DNA of 64,000 nucleotides from Pleurocapsa sp. PCC 7327 (GTDB lineage: Bacteria; Cyanobacteriota; Cyanobacteriia; Cyanobacteriales; Microcystaceae): NCBI RefSeq assembly GCF_000317025.1, contig NC_019689.1:1005501-1069500 (forward strand). The letters run 5' to 3'. Position numbers and translations under genes: made by a program. Position 1 is the stretch's first letter. Every line of letters begins with the position of its first letter. A model generated the notes under the pieces. The model did no database searches and had not been told where the DNA came from. It saw only the letters and a list, made by a program, of their open reading frames with translations. Shown in pieces: positions 55,886-63,921 of the stretch.

Positions 55886-56614
55886 CATCGCATTCAGAAT
55901 TACCGACAAAATTAACAGGGCTATTTCATTCTCGAAAGCCAGAGAATAAATTCTCTGTCTAATATCTTAAGTCCTCCTATAAGACAGACTTAAATTTTGA
56001 GCCAAGAAAATCATTTCTTGGTTAACTGCAATCAGAATGAAATAACCCTGCAAAACTAACCAGTCGTTTTGAAGAAGCTTTAATTTACGCCACGCAACCC
56101 CACGCTGGTCAAATCAGAAAAGCAAGCGGCGTACCCTATATCAGTCATCTTTTAAGCGTCGCTGCTTTGGTATTAGAAGATGGCGGCAATAAAGACGAAG
56201 CGATCGCAGCCCTTCTACACGATGCCATAGAAAACCAAGGCAGCGATAAGATCCGTCAAGAAATTTATCAAAAATTTGGCGAAAGTGTTGCCAGTATTGT
56301 CGAGGCAGGTACCGAATCGGATACGATTCCCAAACCGCCTTGGAAAGAACGAAAATTAGCTGCGTTCGCGCGGTTGCGAGATGCTTCGCCTCAAGTGCGT
56401 CGAGTTGTTTTAGCAGATAAACTGCACAATGCGCGATCGATTTTAGTCGATTGGCATCGCCATGGAGAAGAGATTTGGAATCGATTTCAAGGAGGTAAAG
56501 AGGGAACGCTTTGGTTTTATCGGGCTATAATTGAAAGCGAGCGATCGCTACAGAGGATTTAACGTTCTCACCGAAGAACTCGATCGCATCGTCAAGCAAC
56601 TTGAAATCCTCTAA
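55882..56614 (+). pseudogene. HD-domain (RelA/SpoT/MESH1-like) hydrolase, interrupted by a small transposon
   Basis: The native start (55882, ATGA overlap with the creatininase gene) encodes MTSHSELPTKLT. A 135-bp insertion then brings a stop. After it the frame resumes with SRFEEALIYATQPHAGQIRK and continues to the HD motif ALLHDAIE, KLHNARSI and FQGGKEGTLWFYRAI. Removing the insertion plus one 9-bp duplication restores the frame exactly. A second lesion shifts the frame near 56545: the natural end (FNVLTEELDRIVKQLEIL) lies in another frame and stops at 56612-56614. An in-frame TTG start at 56167 would lack the first HD helix. Intact relatives hydrolyse (p)ppGpp-like or other nucleotides. 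Confidence 0.88.
55916..56050. mobile_element. 135-bp miniature inverted-repeat element (contains multi-hairpin copy 4)
   Basis: Bounded by CAGGGCTATTTCATTCT (55916-55932) and its inverted partner at 56034-56050 (16 of 17 match). It is flanked by a 9-bp duplication, CAAAATTAA (55907-55915) and CAAAACTAA (56051-56059). Inside are the hairpins CCAGAGAATA/TTCTCTG (55939-55958) and CCAAGAAAA/TTTCTTGG (56002-56021). It encodes no protein, so it must move with a transposase supplied elsewhere. Confidence 0.85.
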
Positions 56615-56615
56615 T

Positions 56616-57155
56616 TTATCCGGGCAAGTTCTCCAGCAGTTTACCCAAACTCGCACGACTCAGCGTCAATTTGACTTCTATTTGCTGTCGGGAATCTCGC
56701 AGCAAAAGCACGCAATTATCGCCCACTGACGTGCCTGCAATCAGCGGATCTTTTAACTCAATCGTCTGATAAATAATATCAGGCTTGCCGACGCGAATGA
56801 CCAATTGGGGTTGCGATAGGGGGTAGATATAAAGCTTCTGGCGTGCCGTGTCGAGTTCTAGCTTTTTAGCCGTGATATTGCGCGTTCCCTCAGAGCCAGG
56901 TTTGTACCAGTATAAAGTTATGCCGCGAATTTCGGGGAGTTGCAAGGCAAATTTTTCGTCAAATCGCTGTGAATCCCAGTCGATCTCATCGGGATTGCCG
57001 CTTTCGGGGATTAATCGCTGCTGCCAAGCAACTTCTTTGGCATTAAGAGCTGCCCACCATTGTTTGATGGCGGTGAAGTTATTGGCATTATCGGGTTGGC
57101 TACTATCTTGTTGCCAGACAATCTTAGTTGGCATAACCAATAAGGGGCATTGCAA
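56616..57155 (-). CDS. Hypothetical protein, 179 residues
   Basis: Not recognised. A soluble, mostly beta protein with many aromatic residues (TIKQWWAALNAKEVAWQ, GITLYWYKPGSEG, QKLYIYPL). The true start is probably the second Met (MPTKIVW, at 57134), which gives 172 residues. No signal peptide. It is convergent with the broken HD gene and only a base or two separates them. Confidence 0.55.
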   Translation of the reverse strand: MQCPLLVMPTKIVWQQDSSQPDNANNFTAIKQWWAALNAKEVAWQQRLIPESGNPDEIDWDSQRFDEKFALQLPEIRGITLYWYKPGSEGTRNITAKKLELDTARQKLYIYPLSQPQLVIRVGKPDIIYQTIELKDPLIAGTSVGDNCVLLLRDSRQQIEVKLTLSRASLGKLLENLPG

Positions 57156-57249
57156 ACTTTTCTCTTTCTAGCATAGACAGAATTTGACCGCTTTTGAGAT
57201 TTTTCGAGCTGCGATCGGACAATTGCTACGAGCGTGTCATAGGATAAAA

Positions 57250-57999
57250 TTAGCTTTGCGATCGCGAGTCGTTGGTCTTAGCATAATAAGCTGCGCCGAG
57301 GTACAGTTCGCCAACTTTTGGATCGTTTAGTAAATCTGCGCCTGAACCTTCAAAGCGATCGCGTCCGCTTTCTAGGACGTATCCTCTATCTGCCATCAGC
57401 AGGGCTTTCTTGGCATTTTGTTCGACCAAAACAATGGCTTTTCCTGCCCGATCGATCGCCTTAATTTGCTCGAAAACGCTATTGACTAACATCGGCGACA
57501 AGGCAGCAGAAGGTTCGTCTAATACTAACAAATCTGGATCGAGCATTAATGCTCGTCCCATCGCTAGCATTTGGCGTTCGCCTCCAGATAGAGTTCCCGC
57601 ACGCTGGTTTCGCCGTTCTGCTAGCTTGGGAAACATCGTATAGATCGTATCTTTTTGCGATCGCAACGATCCCTTACTAATATAAGCTCCCATCTCTAAA
57701 TTTTCTTCTACCGATAGAGTGGGAAAGACATTGGCAATTTGCGGGACATAACACATCCCCCGACGGACAATTTGGTCGGATCTCAGACCGACAATATTTT
57801 CGCCTTTAAAAATAATTTTGCCTTGATTGGGAGTTAGTAGCCCGAAAATGGTTTTTGCTAAAGTAGATTTACCCGCACCGTTCGGACCGATTACCGCTAC
57901 TAATTCTCCAGGTGCAATGCGAAAATTAATTCCTTGCAGGATGTTTAAATCTTGAACGTACCCTGCATAAACATTTTCAACTTCTAATAAATTAGTCAT
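57250..57999 (-). CDS. natE: ABC transporter ATP-binding protein, NatE/LivF type
   Basis: A 249-residue ABC ATPase of the branched-chain/neutral amino acid (HAAT) family. Walker A is GPNGAGKS, the signature LSGGERQMLAMGRAL, Walker B LLVLDEPSAALSP and the switch VEQN. The RGMCYVPQIANVFPTLSVEENLEMG segment and the C-terminal LYLGAAY match LivF/NatE rather than LivG. It would power uptake of neutral amino acids with NatA-D encoded elsewhere, a scattered arrangement known in cyanobacteria. A ferredoxin gene lies upstream on the same strand. Confidence 0.92.
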   Translation of the reverse strand: MTNLLEVENVYAGYVQDLNILQGINFRIAPGELVAVIGPNGAGKSTLAKTIFGLLTPNQGKIIFKGENIVGLRSDQIVRRGMCYVPQIANVFPTLSVEENLEMGAYISKGSLRSQKDTIYTMFPKLAERRNQRAGTLSGGERQMLAMGRALMLDPDLLVLDEPSAALSPMLVNSVFEQIKAIDRAGKAIVLVEQNAKKALLMADRGYVLESGRDRFEGSGADLLNDPKVGELYLGAAYYAKTNDSRSQS

Positions 58000-58090
58000 T
58001 GGTTGTTGGTTATTAGTTCTTGGTTATCGATCGTCGGTTATTGGTGATTCAACTCTTACCCAACAACGAACAACGGATAACAACTCTCTA

Positions 58091-58315
58091 TTATGGTGTT
58101 TTTTGTAAATCGGGTCGTTCTTCTGGAACGATTGCACCCTCAACCGGACAGACTTGCAAGCAAATGCCGCAATCGATGCAAGTGGCAAAGTCAATCCAGT
58201 ACCAATCGGTCCCTTTAGCATTTTTACCGGGTCCGGGATGAATACAAGCAACGGGACAAGCATCTACGCAGTCGGCAACGCCTTCGCAGATTTCCGTGAC
58301 GATAGTGTGTGGCAC
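58091..58315 (-). CDS. Bacterial-type 2[4Fe-4S]/7Fe ferredoxin
   Basis: A 74-residue ferredoxin if started at the GTG at 58315, which has GAGGAGAGG seven bases upstream. An in-frame TTG six codons earlier would give 80 residues. The cysteines are C10, C16, C20, C24 and C46, C49, C52, C56. The second set is a classical CxxCxxCxxxCP; the first is looser (CEGVADCVDACP), as in 7Fe or alvin-type ferredoxins. It should carry low-potential electrons in the cytosol. Its partner enzyme is unknown. Confidence 0.9.
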   Translation of the reverse strand: MPHTIVTEICEGVADCVDACPVACIHPGPGKNAKGTDWYWIDFATCIDCGICLQVCPVEGAIVPEERPDLQKTP

Positions 58316-58457
58316 AGTGTTTCCTCTCCTCAAGCTTCGCGATGACTCACTTGTTTATAGCCTAGCAAGATTGACGGACTTTAACAGATTTAGCACGAGC
58401 AACATAGGATGAAATTAGAACGATCTTTAAGCAATACTTCAGATTGGTTGCCATGTT

Positions 58458-59117
58458 ATGGCAAGTCAACCTCAAAGATACGACAATAAAGAAAGAATAG
58501 CCAATATCGGCTCGATAGATTCGTTGCTTTTCCAATGCGAAATTCCTATGAGAAAAGACTCTGAAATTACTGCTATCCCCCCAGAAGCACAGCGAGTTTC
58601 ATCAAATTTAAGATGGTCAGGCTGGATTTGCTTTTGGGTTCAGATCGTTTTAGGGGTTATATCCACACTCGCCTTGCTTTTAGCAGTTCCTTCTTTGTTG
58701 GGCAATGACGAAAGAAGTCAAGGAACGGGAGTTGGCGTTTTTTTTGCTATCTGCGGATTAATTACCTTGGGAGTATGCATTTACTATTCTTTCCGCTACA
58801 CGAACATCGCCAAATTGCTCAACAATCCCAATCCAGCAATACGTCCCAAAAAAGCAGACACGATCAAGGTAATTAGAATCGGACTAACTACTAATATACT
58901 GGGATTGTTATTTTCTATTATGGGAACTCAAGCAGTTGTCGGCAGCGTCTTAGTCAAGTCTTTACAACAAAGTCCGGGGTTGGGAGTTGGAGGAGCATCT
59001 GCTCGATTCGTTCTCCCCGTCGATATGTTTAGCATTCAAGCCAATACTACTGCTATTACTGCTTACTTTGTGGGAATTGTAACCTCTTTATGGTTACTCA
59101 ACCGCATCACCAGATGA
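58458..59117 (+). CDS. DUF3611 family membrane protein (Tic21/PIC1-related)
   Basis: A polytopic protein with four membrane helices and the LRWSGWICFWVQIVLGVIS motif of the DUF3611/Tic21 family. The plastid member TIC21/PIC1 has been linked to protein import and to iron uptake; the cyanobacterial homologue is thought to act in metal homeostasis. The first Met gives 219 residues, but homologues suggest the Met at 58548 (MRKDSEIT), giving 189 residues. First gene of a run with ycf20 and glycerate kinase. Confidence 0.85.
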   Translation: MASQPQRYDNKERIANIGSIDSLLFQCEIPMRKDSEITAIPPEAQRVSSNLRWSGWICFWVQIVLGVISTLALLLAVPSLLGNDERSQGTGVGVFFAICGLITLGVCIYYSFRYTNIAKLLNNPNPAIRPKKADTIKVIRIGLTTNILGLLFSIMGTQAVVGSVLVKSLQQSPGLGVGGASARFVLPVDMFSIQANTTAITAYFVGIVTSLWLLNRITR

Positions 59118-59149
59118 ATCGGGAGTTTTGAGAATAGTTACTGTCGATT

Positions 59150-59473
59150 ATGCAACGCACTCGTCTCAACACGCTTGCTGACGTAGCACTCACAAGGATC
59201 GATCGCTTCTTTAGCAATCCCTGGCGGCGCATTTCGCTAATTCTAATTGGCGTGCTATTTGGCTTTTTTGCCGGGTCGGCACTTTCTACGACTGCCGGAC
59301 AAGCGGCTGAGTGGGATATCATAGCAGCCGGATTCGTACTTCTGTTTGTAGAATTTGTCAGTCGAATTTTTTATAGACGCGAGCGGCGATCGCTATTTTT
59401 AGAAGTCTTAAATTTCTTCAAAATTGGCATGATTTATAGTCTATTTTTAGAAGCTTTCAAACTCGGATCTTAG
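59150..59473 (+). CDS. ycf20: Ycf20/DUF565 family protein
   Basis: A 107-residue protein with two to three membrane segments and the motif TRIDRFFSNPWRRISLILIG, then ALSTTAGQAAEWD, typical of Ycf20. The homologue in green algae and plants is linked to thermal dissipation of excess light energy. It lies between the DUF3611 and glycerate kinase genes with gaps of 33 and 3 bases, so it is part of an operon. Confidence 0.9.
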   Translation: MQRTRLNTLADVALTRIDRFFSNPWRRISLILIGVLFGFFAGSALSTTAGQAAEWDIIAAGFVLLFVEFVSRIFYRRERRSLFLEVLNFFKIGMIYSLFLEAFKLGS

Positions 59474-59476
59474 TCG

Positions 59477-60556
59477 ATGCATACAGCTATAATTCCCATT
59501 TTACAAGGTTGGACTAGCGGCAATCGATCCACTTCAGAAGAACTGCAACAATTACTTGTCCAGGAACTCGTTGATTCTCAACGAGCAAGAGCATTTGACA
59601 TTACTCAAGAGAATGGTTTAAGAAAGATTGAGGCGCGATCGCGTCTCTTTTTGGTAGTTTATGACGAGGTAGTGCAATTGTGTCAGAAATTTGGTTTGAC
59701 GCGATCGCATGCTATCCTATCAATGCTATGGCAGTTGTGGCTTCCTTTGGCGATGCAACTTGCCGAAGCGAAAAACCGGCTAAAACGTCCTCTCGTCCAA
59801 GGAATTTTAGGCGGACAGGGAATGGGAAAAACAACTCTAGCTGAAGTCAGTTGCATAATTCTTCGCCATCTCGGTTACGCGACTATCAGCATATCCATCG
59901 ACGACCTCTATAAAACCTATGCCGAACGCCAAAAACTACAACAACAAGATCCCAGACTAATTTGGCGAGGCCCGCCAGGAACTCATGATGTCGAATTAGG
60001 CATACAGCTTCTAGACCGAATTCGTCATTGCCATACTCCTATTTTAGTCCCTCGTTTCGATAAATCAGCACGCAATGGTGCGGGAGATAGAACGGAACCG
60101 GAAGCGATCGATCGAGTCGATATCGTTTTATTTGAAGGCTGGTTTGTCGGTGCGCGTCCTGTCGATGAGATCGCCTTTGAGAACCCGCCACCGCCGATTC
60201 TAACGCCAGAAGACAAACAATTTGCACGAGATACCAACGAACGCTTGAAAGACTATCTACCCCTGTGGGAACGATTGGATCGCTTAATCGTCCTCTATCC
60301 CGTCGATTATCGCTTGAGCAAACAATGGCGACGGGAAGCAGAACAGAAAATGATGGCTTCTGGAAAATCGGGAATGAGTGATGAGGAAATCGATCGCTTT
60401 GTCGAATATTTCTGGCGATCGCTTCATCCAGAATTATTCATTACTCCATTAACTAAAAATCCAGATCTAGTCGATTTGGTAATTGAAATTGATGCAGAAC
60501 ATTGCCCAAGCAAAGTCTATAAACCAGACAATCAATTCACTTTTTTCACACAATGA
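59477..60556 (+). CDS. glyK: D-glycerate 3-kinase (plant/cyanobacterial GLYK type)
   Basis: A 359-residue P-loop kinase. Walker A is GGQGMGKTT at 112-120, followed by SIDDLYKTYAERQ and GPPGTHDVELG, features of the GLYK family related to phosphoribulokinase/uridine kinase. It phosphorylates glycerate to 3-phosphoglycerate, the last step of photorespiration. It starts three bases after ycf20, and its stop overlaps the next start by four bases. Confidence 0.93.
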   Translation: MHTAIIPILQGWTSGNRSTSEELQQLLVQELVDSQRARAFDITQENGLRKIEARSRLFLVVYDEVVQLCQKFGLTRSHAILSMLWQLWLPLAMQLAEAKNRLKRPLVQGILGGQGMGKTTLAEVSCIILRHLGYATISISIDDLYKTYAERQKLQQQDPRLIWRGPPGTHDVELGIQLLDRIRHCHTPILVPRFDKSARNGAGDRTEPEAIDRVDIVLFEGWFVGARPVDEIAFENPPPPILTPEDKQFARDTNERLKDYLPLWERLDRLIVLYPVDYRLSKQWRREAEQKMMASGKSGMSDEEIDRFVEYFWRSLHPELFITPLTKNPDLVDLVIEIDAEHCPSKVYKPDNQFTFFTQ

Positions 60557-61017
60557 ATAAATTATTAATTATATTTTCTTTACCAACTACAGTAACTTTA
60601 TTAACGCTATCTACAATAACTTATAGTCAAACAGAAAACCATTTAAAACCCATTCATAACAATTTACCACCAGAAGACTCTTCTCGACCAGAACAACAAA
60701 GCTTCATAGTTGGTTTATGGCGAGGCTATCGAAAGGAAAAAAATTTTACCATGTACTATGGATATGAATTTCGCTCTAATGGAACCTATTTTGCCAGACA
60801 TAGAGTTTATCAAAATCAAGAAACCATTCAAGACGAAATTTGGCAAGGTCAATGGGAATTAAACGACGATCTACTTTATTTAAAAGGAACCAGTAAGACC
60901 AACAAGAGAAGAACAGTTAGAGTTCGTTTTCGGTTAGCTAATGATAATCAACTTTATTATGATGGGGGGACTTTAGCTAAACCTTACATTCCCCTAAAAC
61001 TTGGAAGACAAAATTAA
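60553..61017 (+). CDS. Secreted hypothetical protein (small beta-barrel-like)
   Basis: A 154-residue protein with a signal peptide (about 1-26, ending ITYSQ). The mature part has a core (VGLWRGYRKEKNFTMYYGYEFRSNGTYFARHRV, later WQGQWELNDDLLYLKG) of alternating strands that resembles small lipocalin-like or DUF-type secreted barrels. I cannot name a family. ATGA overlap with glyK indicates translational coupling, though its AT-rich composition differs. Confidence 0.6.
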   Translation: MNKLLIIFSLPTTVTLLTLSTITYSQTENHLKPIHNNLPPEDSSRPEQQSFIVGLWRGYRKEKNFTMYYGYEFRSNGTYFARHRVYQNQETIQDEIWQGQWELNDDLLYLKGTSKTNKRRTVRVRFRLANDNQLYYDGGTLAKPYIPLKLGRQN

Positions 61018-61040
61018 AAATCTGAATGTTACCATTTTTT

Positions 61041-61070
61041 CTCGCGCACAGACGCAAAGGTGCAAAAGAA
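61041..61070. repeat. CGCAAAGG-type repeat, left of the GxxExxY gene
   Basis: CTCGCGCACAGACGCAAAGG followed by TGCAAAAG. An inverted relative lies right of the gene at 61464-61500, and a third related string lies at 63764-63783. Confidence 0.7.
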
Positions 61071-61071
61071 T

Positions 61072-61448
61072 TTAAAGATTGTTGACAATGCGAGTGATGC
61101 AGTTTTTAATGAGTTCTATTTTGAAATTGATGAGTAAGCCGAGACATTTGTTGGTAAGGCGAATATAGGTAAGAAGTTGTTTTTTATGAATGGGTGCAAT
61201 TGCTTCCACAGATTTGAGTTCGACAATTACCATATTTTCTACAATAAAATCAGCCGAAACCCTTCCTCCAAGTGAACCCCTTCATAAACAATCGGAATAG
61301 GTTTCTGTCTCTCAAACCTTAACCCTCGCTTCCTCAACTCATAAACTATCGCCGCCTCATATACAGACTCCAACAACCCCGGTCCCAACCGCATATGAAT
61401 CTTATAAGCTGCATCCACAATCTCCTTAGCAATCTCATTCTCTCTCAC
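61072..61448 (-). pseudogene. GxxExxY protein gene, frameshifted
   Basis: The first 69 codons give the family start (IAKEIVDAAYKIHMRLGPGLLESVYE with the GxxExxY motif) up to EEGFR, then the frame stops. One base must be added near 61253 (an Ala codon has lost a base), after which DFIVENMVIVELKSVEAIAP, KKQLLTYIRLTNK and LLINFKIELIKN continue to a natural stop at 61072. The family is small and of unknown function, thought to be nuclease-like. It is bounded by inverted CGCAAAGG-type repeats. Confidence 0.88.
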
Positions 61449-61503
61449 CGAACCTCCTTTGCGTTCCTTTCTTTGCGCCTTTGTGCTTTTGCGTGAGATT
61501 TTA

Positions 61504-63726
61504 TTACACCTTCTCTAACCTAACCAGAGCATTATAATCCGGCACCCCTTCCTGAGATCTTTTACTTTTATCTAGCAACACATTCCCTTCTGGCCAATGG
61601 ACTTGTAAATTACCTGGTTTAACTGGTGCCGTATAAACGCATCCTTTATACTCCCCTAAATCATTTTTCAACACCACGACATCTCCATTTTTTAACCCGA
61701 ATTTCTCTGCATCAACCGAACTCATTAACACCGCTTCTCGTACTGCACCAGTAATTCGATCCTTGTGTTCTTGCACCATGCTATTAAATTGCTTGCCTCG
61801 GCGAGTTGTGACTAAAAAATAGCCTTCTGGTAACTCATTTTTAGGAGGATATAAGGGGGCAAAATTTGCTTTCCCATCTGGTGTCGGAAACTTCCATCCG
61901 AAGCATAAGTGAGAACCGCCATATTGAAATTGATCGCCGGCTTCTAGAAGATGTTGAATCCCTGCATATTGAGGAATAACTAAAGCAATTTCTTGGCGCA
62001 TAGCAGCAGGATTCTCAAAAAATAATTTATCGGCTAATTCTGGACGAACTCTTCTTGCTAACTCCATAAACACTTCCCATTCCGGACGTGCTTCTCCGAT
62101 TCTCCGTCCGGGGATTTCTGGACTAAAAATTACTCGTCTTTCGGTGCTGGTTTCTGTTACGCCGCCTGGGATTTCATAACGAGTTGTTGCAGGGAGCAAA
62201 ATAACAGTCTCTGTGGGTTCTAAAAGCATTTGTTTAGAACAAACAATATCCATATGAACTCGCAGAGGGATGTTTAATAAAGCCGATTCGACATAATTAG
62301 GATCTGGTAAAACGTCTAAAAAATTACCGCCAACTAAGAATAAAACATCTAACTTACTTTCTGCCGCTGCATTTATCATATCTGAGGCGATTAATCCTTT
62401 GGTCTGAGGGACTTCAAACCCCCAAAGTTTGCTCATTTCTTTGGCAGTTTCCGGAGAAATTTTTCTTCCTCCTGGAAAGACGGTGGAATAACATCCCATT
62501 TCTGCACCGCCTTGGACTCCAGAATGTCCGCGAATTGGCATTAAACCGCAGCCTTCTCGTCCGACAAAACCTTTTGTTAGAGCTAAATTAATAATGGCTT
62601 TGACATTCTCTTCGCCGCATTCGTGTTGGGTAATTCCCATACTCCACACAAAGATGGCTTTATTTGCTTCGCCAACCATTTTGGCAAAGGCATACATTTC
62701 TTCGCGAGACGCCCCAGAAAGTGACTCTAATTCCTCCCAAGATTGAGTGTCTAAAGTTGCTTTTAATTCCTCAAAATGGTTAGTGTAATTATCAATAAAT
62801 TGACTGTCGAGCCAATTGTTGATCATCATATGTTTGATGGTACCATTGAGGAATGGTATGTCTCCGCCCACGTTCACTAGAAAGAAATCTTCGGCGAATT
62901 TGGTGCCAAATAACGCACTTTCAGGAATAGAAGGCACCCAGTAACGTTCCATTCCGGGTTCGCGGTAGGTGTTGATAACGACGATGCGAGTACCTGCTTT
63001 TTTTGCCCAGTGCAGATATTTCACCGTGACGGGTTGGTTGTTGGCAACGTTGGAACCGATAAAGACTAATAAATCAGTGCCTATCCAGTCTTTGTAAGAG
63101 CAAGTTGTCGCTGCTACTCCCAGAGTTGCTTTCAATGCACCAGTGCTGGGAGAATGGCAAATTCTGGCAGCATTATCAACATTGTTGCTACCCATTGCCC
63201 TAACTGCCTTCTGGATGGCGTAGTAAGTCTCGTTAACCGTACCTCGGCTAGTAACATAATAGGCAGTGCGTTCGGGTGTTGTGGCGCGAATGCGACTGGC
63301 AATAATCTCTAATGCTTTATCCCAGCTAATGCGACGAAAACCTTTATCCCCTTTATCTCGCCTCATCGGATAGGGAAGTCGTCCCATATCTCGCAATTCG
63401 GCACCGCTTTTTGTGTACAATTGTTCGCAATTTTCGAGAATTGTATGGTCAAAAGCTGGCATAGTATTGAGGCGCAACAGGCGCAACCTGACATTGCAGA
63501 CATGGATGCCATCGACTGTCCAGTCTTTCATGCCCGTGGTGCCTAAAGAGCAACCATCGCAAACACCTTTATTGAGAATCTCCCAGGCATAGGGCAATTC
63601 ATCAAAGTTGACTAAGACTGCCCGAATGACTTCCCAATAGTTGTTAGGGTATTGTTCGCCGATTCCAAATGGTTTCCAGCTTGCCCAAATGGAAGGATTC
63701 CAAGCTTTTTTGGGTTTGCGTAACAT
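61504..63726 (-). CDS. FdhF/YdeP family molybdopterin oxidoreductase
   Basis: A 740-residue molybdo/tungsto-bis-MGD enzyme. The N-terminal cysteines Cys56, Cys59 and Cys77 may bind a [4Fe-4S] cluster, though spacing differs from ordinary formate dehydrogenase. The position of the metal ligand region reads ARICHSPSTGAL. Typical binding motifs are present (SRGTVNETYYAIQKAVRAMGSNNVDNAARI, LLVFIGSNVANNQP, FLVTTRRGKQFNSM). YdeP-type enzymes are linked to acid resistance and possibly formate or other small substrates; their reaction is not proven. A purU remnant follows upstream, and PurU releases formate, so a formate link is tempting but weak. Confidence 0.88.
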   Translation of the reverse strand: MLRKPKKAWNPSIWASWKPFGIGEQYPNNYWEVIRAVLVNFDELPYAWEILNKGVCDGCSLGTTGMKDWTVDGIHVCNVRLRLLRLNTMPAFDHTILENCEQLYTKSGAELRDMGRLPYPMRRDKGDKGFRRISWDKALEIIASRIRATTPERTAYYVTSRGTVNETYYAIQKAVRAMGSNNVDNAARICHSPSTGALKATLGVAATTCSYKDWIGTDLLVFIGSNVANNQPVTVKYLHWAKKAGTRIVVINTYREPGMERYWVPSIPESALFGTKFAEDFFLVNVGGDIPFLNGTIKHMMINNWLDSQFIDNYTNHFEELKATLDTQSWEELESLSGASREEMYAFAKMVGEANKAIFVWSMGITQHECGEENVKAIINLALTKGFVGREGCGLMPIRGHSGVQGGAEMGCYSTVFPGGRKISPETAKEMSKLWGFEVPQTKGLIASDMINAAAESKLDVLFLVGGNFLDVLPDPNYVESALLNIPLRVHMDIVCSKQMLLEPTETVILLPATTRYEIPGGVTETSTERRVIFSPEIPGRRIGEARPEWEVFMELARRVRPELADKLFFENPAAMRQEIALVIPQYAGIQHLLEAGDQFQYGGSHLCFGWKFPTPDGKANFAPLYPPKNELPEGYFLVTTRRGKQFNSMVQEHKDRITGAVREAVLMSSVDAEKFGLKNGDVVVLKNDLGEYKGCVYTAPVKPGNLQVHWPEGNVLLDKSKRSQEGVPDYNALVRLEKV

Positions 63727-63759
63727 GATGAGTTGCTCCTGTAAAAAAGAGAGATTATT

Positions 63760-63921
63760 TTATCTCACGCAAAGACGCAAAGATGAGCCAAAGACAACGG
63801 TACGATTGCCGTATACTAATACTCTATTTTGTAACTGTAGACGGATGGCTCTTGCTAAAACAACTCTTTCTAAATCTTTACCTTGCCGTTGACCAAGAAT
63901 TTTTACACCTCTTTCGCAGGC
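63760..63921 (-). pseudogene. purU: purU remnant (formyltetrahydrofolate deformylase, 3' end)
   Basis: The minus strand reads [20 protein letters not shown], then [25 protein letters not shown] and a short tail in CGCAAAG repeats. The pieces match the PurU regions AYERGVKIIG and [15 protein letters not shown]...[11 protein letters not shown], but about 40 residues that normally lie between them (ATAHYV to the DLxR region) are missing. A stop precedes ACER. Only this piece remains inside the window; more may lie beyond 64000. Confidence 0.82.
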
